DNA of 22,193 nt from a virus. Both the position numbers and the translations under genes were made by a program. The DNA is taken from positions 1 to 22,193 of the IMG/VR virus record IMGVR_UViG_3300009154_002726; one strand, given 5' to 3'. This document shows, in pieces, positions 19,878 to 22,193 of the stretch; within the stretch, counting starts at the first letter, position 1, and every line of letters begins with the position of its first letter. A model generated the notes under the pieces. The model made no database searches. It was not told the origin of the DNA and was given only the letters and a program-made list of their open reading frames with translations.

Positions 19878-20458
19878 GAAAAAATTTTAGAGTTGTTCTT
19901 GAACTTTGGCCTAGTGCAGATAAAATGGATGAAGAATTATTTATTAATTTATCTGAACAATCAGTAACCAAAAGAAAAACTAATCATACATATATTCCTC
20001 AAGTAAGTGGTGGATGTAAATATCCTCAAATTAATTATAGTAGAAAAGGAAAAATAATTAGAGTATTATTGCATAATATTTTATTCTATCATAAGCATAG
20101 ATATTTGCCAGAAGAAATAGACCATACAGATTTTAACCCATTAAATAATACAATAGATAATTTAAAGCCATTAACTATGCAAGAAAACAGAAGGAAAAGA
20201 AGGAAAAGAGTAAAAGCAACATCTTCTAAATATATCGGAGTAAATTTAGACAAGAAAGCATTAAAACTTAAAACTGGAAAAATTTGGAGAGCAAGAGTTA
20301 CTATACCAAAAAATTATCCGAAATACAAAAATCAAAAAACTATTGAAAAGCATTTAGGTTTTTTTAAAACTGAAGATGAAGCTGGACAAGCGGTAAATAA
20401 TGCTATAATAGAATTAAATTTACAAAATATTTCAGTAATGAATAAAATATCAAAATAA
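19874..20458 (+). CDS. HNH endonuclease with C-terminal AP2-like DNA-binding domain
   Basis: 194 residues. The HNH part (about 60-110) has VLLHNILFYHK, then EEIDHTDFNPLNNTIDNLKP with the classic D-H, N and N of the HNH_3 group, and TMQENRRKRRKR. The C-terminal part (about 118-180), SKYIGVNLDKK, then IWRARVTIP and HLGFFKTEDEAGQAVNNA, is an AP2/ERF-like domain, which in phage mobile endonucleases grips DNA. It differs from the other three HNH proteins in the window and is a different lineage. It sits in an operon, overlapped by neighbours on both sides (ATGA, TAATG), which suggests domestication or precise insertion between coupled genes. Confidence 0.88.
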   Translation: MRKNFRVVLELWPSADKMDEELFINLSEQSVTKRKTNHTYIPQVSGGCKYPQINYSRKGKIIRVLLHNILFYHKHRYLPEEIDHTDFNPLNNTIDNLKPLTMQENRRKRRKRVKATSSKYIGVNLDKKALKLKTGKIWRARVTIPKNYPKYKNQKTIEKHLGFFKTEDEAGQAVNNAIIELNLQNISVMNKISK

Positions 20459-20646
20459 TGAAAACCCCTATTAAAATTGAAGTAAAAGAAGAAAATGGTT
20501 ATCAATACATTGAGTTACCAAATTCTTTAATGAAAAAAATGGGATGGAAAATCGGTGATACGATTGATTGGCAAGATAACAAAGATGGTAGTTGGAGTTT
20601 ATTGAAAGTCGTAAGTCCTTCTAAATCAAAAAAAAACAAAATTTGA
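20458..20646 (+). CDS. AbrB/MazE-like DNA-binding protein
   Basis: 62 residues. The sequence YIELPNSLMKKMGWKIGDTI is the swapped-hairpin beta-barrel motif of the SpoVT/AbrB and MazE families (consensus: hydrophobic, LP, then LGxxxGD). The C-terminal tail is Lys/Ser rich. Such proteins are transcription regulators or antitoxins. No toxin-like gene is next to it; the upstream neighbour is an HNH-AP2 protein and the downstream one a DNA ligase. It may be a stand-alone repressor or an antitoxin mimic. The ATG overlaps the upstream stop (TAATG). Confidence 0.78.
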   Translation: MKTPIKIEVKEENGYQYIELPNSLMKKMGWKIGDTIDWQDNKDGSWSLLKVVSPSKSKKNKI

Positions 20647-20671
20647 CAAGTTGGCTAGTCCAGTATAAACT
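20643..20671 (+). promoter_or_regulatory. Sigma-70-type promoter with -10 box 6 nt from ATG
   Basis: TTGACA (20643-20648), a 17-bp spacer, TAAACT (20666-20671), GAGACT, then ATG at 20678. An alternative -10, TATAAA, lies at 20664-20669. The -35 overlaps the stop codon of the AbrB-like gene. Confidence 0.75.
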
Positions 20672-20677
20672 GAGACT

Positions 20678-21790
20678 ATGAAGTTACCTACAATTTATAA
20701 AAAGACTAAAACTGGCAAAGTCCAAGAGTGGACTATTGAAGTTAAAGGCAATCAATATCGCACAATTTCTGGTCAAACAGATGGTGAAAAGATTACTAAT
20801 AATTGGAGTGATTGTGATATTAAAAATGCTGGCAGAGCAAATGCTACTACTCCAGAAGAACAAGCAATCAAAGAAGCAGAAGCAAAACGCAAGAAGAAAT
20901 TAGAATCTGGTTACTTTGAGTCTATCAAAGATATTAATAAGGTTCAATACTTTGAGCCAATGCTTGCACAAAAATATGAAGATCACGAAATCAATTATCC
21001 AGTTTATAGCCAACCTAAACTTGATGGTATTCGTTGTATTGTAACAAAAGATGGAATGTTTAGCAGAAACGGCAAGAAGATTATTTCTGCTCCTCACATT
21101 CGCCAGAATCTAGATTTATTCTTTAAAGATTATCCTAATGCTATTCTTGATGGTGAGTTATATTGTGATAAGTTTGCAAATGATTTTAATAAGATTTGCT
21201 CTCTTGTAAAAAGAACTAAACCTACTGATGAGGAACTAGAGGAAAGTGCAGATAGTATTCAGTATTGGGTTTATGATGCACCTAAAATTGGTTTGTTAAA
21301 TGAAAAAGATTTATTCTATGAGAGATATGAATTATTTTCTAATGCTCTTACTAAAAGGAAATATACAAGTATAGTTATTGTAACTACCCTAAAAGTAAGT
21401 AACGAAAAAGAACTTACTGAATCTTATGAAATGTATATGGAGAATGGTTATGAGGGTCAGATGGTTAGACTTAATAGACCTTATGAGAATAAGCGTAGTA
21501 AGTTTCTTCTTAAAAGAAAAGAATTTATGGATGCTGAATTTCAAATTTTAGATGTTGCAGAAGGCGAAGGAAATAGAAAAGGAACTGCTGGATATATGTG
21601 TTTTAAAAATAAAGATGGTAGGATGTTCAAAAGTAATATCAAAGGTGATTTTGAATACCTAGCTAAACTTCTCAAAGATAAAAACAAGATCATTGGCAAG
21701 AAAGCTACTATAAAATTCTTCAATTACACACCAGATGAAGTGCCAAGATTTCCCTATGTGATTGCTATTGATAGAGATAGCTACGAATAA
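20678..21790 (+). CDS. ATP-dependent DNA ligase with N-terminal extension
   Basis: 370 residues. Seals nicks in duplex DNA through an adenylated lysine. Motif I is KLDGIR with Lys114; motif III AILDGELYC with Glu160; motif IIIa YWVYDAP; motif IV YEGQMVRL; motif V LLKRKEFMDAEF. The last 80 residues make an OB-fold domain (GTAGYMCFKNKDGRMFKSN, then KATIKFFNYTPDEVPRFPYV). Before the core there are about 90 extra residues with a WGR-like beta segment (IYKKTKTGKVQEWTIEVKGN) and a Lys/Glu-rich linker. That extension is not needed for basic ligase activity and may help DNA binding. It has its own leaderless-type promoter. Function is secure. Confidence 0.93.
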   Translation: MKLPTIYKKTKTGKVQEWTIEVKGNQYRTISGQTDGEKITNNWSDCDIKNAGRANATTPEEQAIKEAEAKRKKKLESGYFESIKDINKVQYFEPMLAQKYEDHEINYPVYSQPKLDGIRCIVTKDGMFSRNGKKIISAPHIRQNLDLFFKDYPNAILDGELYCDKFANDFNKICSLVKRTKPTDEELEESADSIQYWVYDAPKIGLLNEKDLFYERYELFSNALTKRKYTSIVIVTTLKVSNEKELTESYEMYMENGYEGQMVRLNRPYENKRSKFLLKRKEFMDAEFQILDVAEGEGNRKGTAGYMCFKNKDGRMFKSNIKGDFEYLAKLLKDKNKIIGKKATIKFFNYTPDEVPRFPYVIAIDRDSYE

Positions 21791-21798
21791 AATATTAT

Positions 21799-21827
21799 TT
21801 GACATCATTTTAAATTTAATTTAAATT
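21799..21827 (+). promoter_or_regulatory. Sigma-70-type promoter with -10 box 6 nt from ATG
   Basis: TTGACA (21799-21804), a 17-bp spacer, TAAATT (21822-21827), CAATAT, then ATG at 21834. Confidence 0.75.
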
Positions 21828-21833
21828 CAATAT

Positions 21834-22193
21834 ATGAAATTAATCGAAAAACCAATCAATGTAGTCGAGTCCGATAGTTTTGAATCCGTAAGTTTCGGAA
21901 TCAAGCAATCTGGACTTCCTTATATCTTTAACATCCTTCGCAATCAGTTGTATTCCAACAAACCTCTCGCAGTATTGCGTGAGATTACTTGTAATGCACA
22001 AGACGCTAACATCGAAGCAAAGAGCAAGCGTCCTATTGAGATTAAACTTCCTACAAAGCTAGAGCCTACCTTAACTATCAGAGATTTTGGTAATGGTCTT
22101 TCTGCTGATGATATTAAGAATCTTTATTGCTATTATGGTGAATCTACCAAACGCAATAGTAATTCTGCTATTGGATATTATGGCATTGGCAAA
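21834..22193 (+). CDS. rIIA: rIIA-like GHKL-ATPase protein, N-terminal part (cut by window edge)
   Basis: 120 codons are visible before the window ends, with no stop. The sequence LREITCNAQDAN (helix with the Mg-binding Asn of GHKL ATPases), LTIRDFGNGLSADDIKNLYC (the DxGxG ATP loop) and IGYYGIGK (the G2 box) form an intact Bergerat ATP-binding fold. In large T4-like phages this arrangement is annotated as rIIA-like, a membrane-linked protein affecting lysis inhibition and exclusion. The name follows that resemblance; the C-terminal part needed to confirm it lies outside. It has a promoter of the leaderless type. Confidence 0.82.
   Translation, partial: MKLIEKPINVVESDSFESVSFGIKQSGLPYIFNILRNQLYSNKPLAVLREITCNAQDANIEAKSKRPIEIKLPTKLEPTLTIRDFGNGLSADDIKNLYCYYGESTKRNSNSAIGYYGIGK

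Overview
The window is 22.2 kb of AT-rich DNA (roughly 30% G+C by eye) that reads as part of a large, lytic-looking tailed phage genome. The evidence is virion-type proteins, class Ia ribonucleotide reductase, a dNMP kinase, a dCMP deaminase, a phage-type sigma factor, an ATP-dependent DNA ligase, the start of an rIIA-like gene, several HNH endonucleases, a tmRNA and a tRNA. Near-perfect sigma-70 promoters and an LpxH-like phosphoesterase suggest a Gram-negative host, but this is inference. No integrase or repressor is visible.

Layout. Positions 1-11502 are read on the minus strand. This block holds a partial virion-associated protein, two adhesin-like proteins sharing an N-terminal module (one with a fibrinogen-like domain) and a beta-rich virion protein. 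It continues with an adenylosuccinate synthetase, a membrane/coiled-coil protein, NrdB and NrdA, an FmdB-like protein, a glycosyltransferase, a small DUF736-like protein, a sigma factor, a dNMP kinase, a secreted triple-repeat protein, a dCMP deaminase and a 30-residue membrane peptide. Two promoters diverge at about 11509-11574. From 11581 onward almost everything is on the plus strand: an IMPDH/GMP-reductase-family enzyme, a SEC-C-like protein, a 527-bp gene-poor stretch with a minus-strand broken gene or structured RNA, a tmRNA, HNH genes mixed with a SET-domain gene and hypotheticals, a tRNA-Ser(ACU), four copies of a 29-bp inverted-repeat element, a UvsE/membrane peptide/metallophosphatase operon, an HNH-AP2 gene, an AbrB-like protein, a DNA ligase and the rIIA-like start.

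The genes fit together as a nucleotide-remodelling set. If the IMPDH-family enzyme is a GMP reductase, GMP -> IMP -> adenylosuccinate would shift guanine toward adenine, dCMP deaminase would shift cytosine toward thymine, and NrdAB plus the dNMP kinase would supply dNTPs. That suits an AT-rich genome.

The strongest regulatory signal is a repeated promoter design. A TTGACA-like box, a 17-bp spacer, a TATAAT-like box and then 6 nt lead straight to ATG. It occurs on both strands and predicts leaderless or nearly leaderless mRNAs. Other notable signals are the tmRNA with a 24-codon tag ending in SVA, the 29-bp repeat family around 16.9-17.3 kb, a tRNA-Ser with an unusual ACU anticodon, and a secreted protein built from three repeats.
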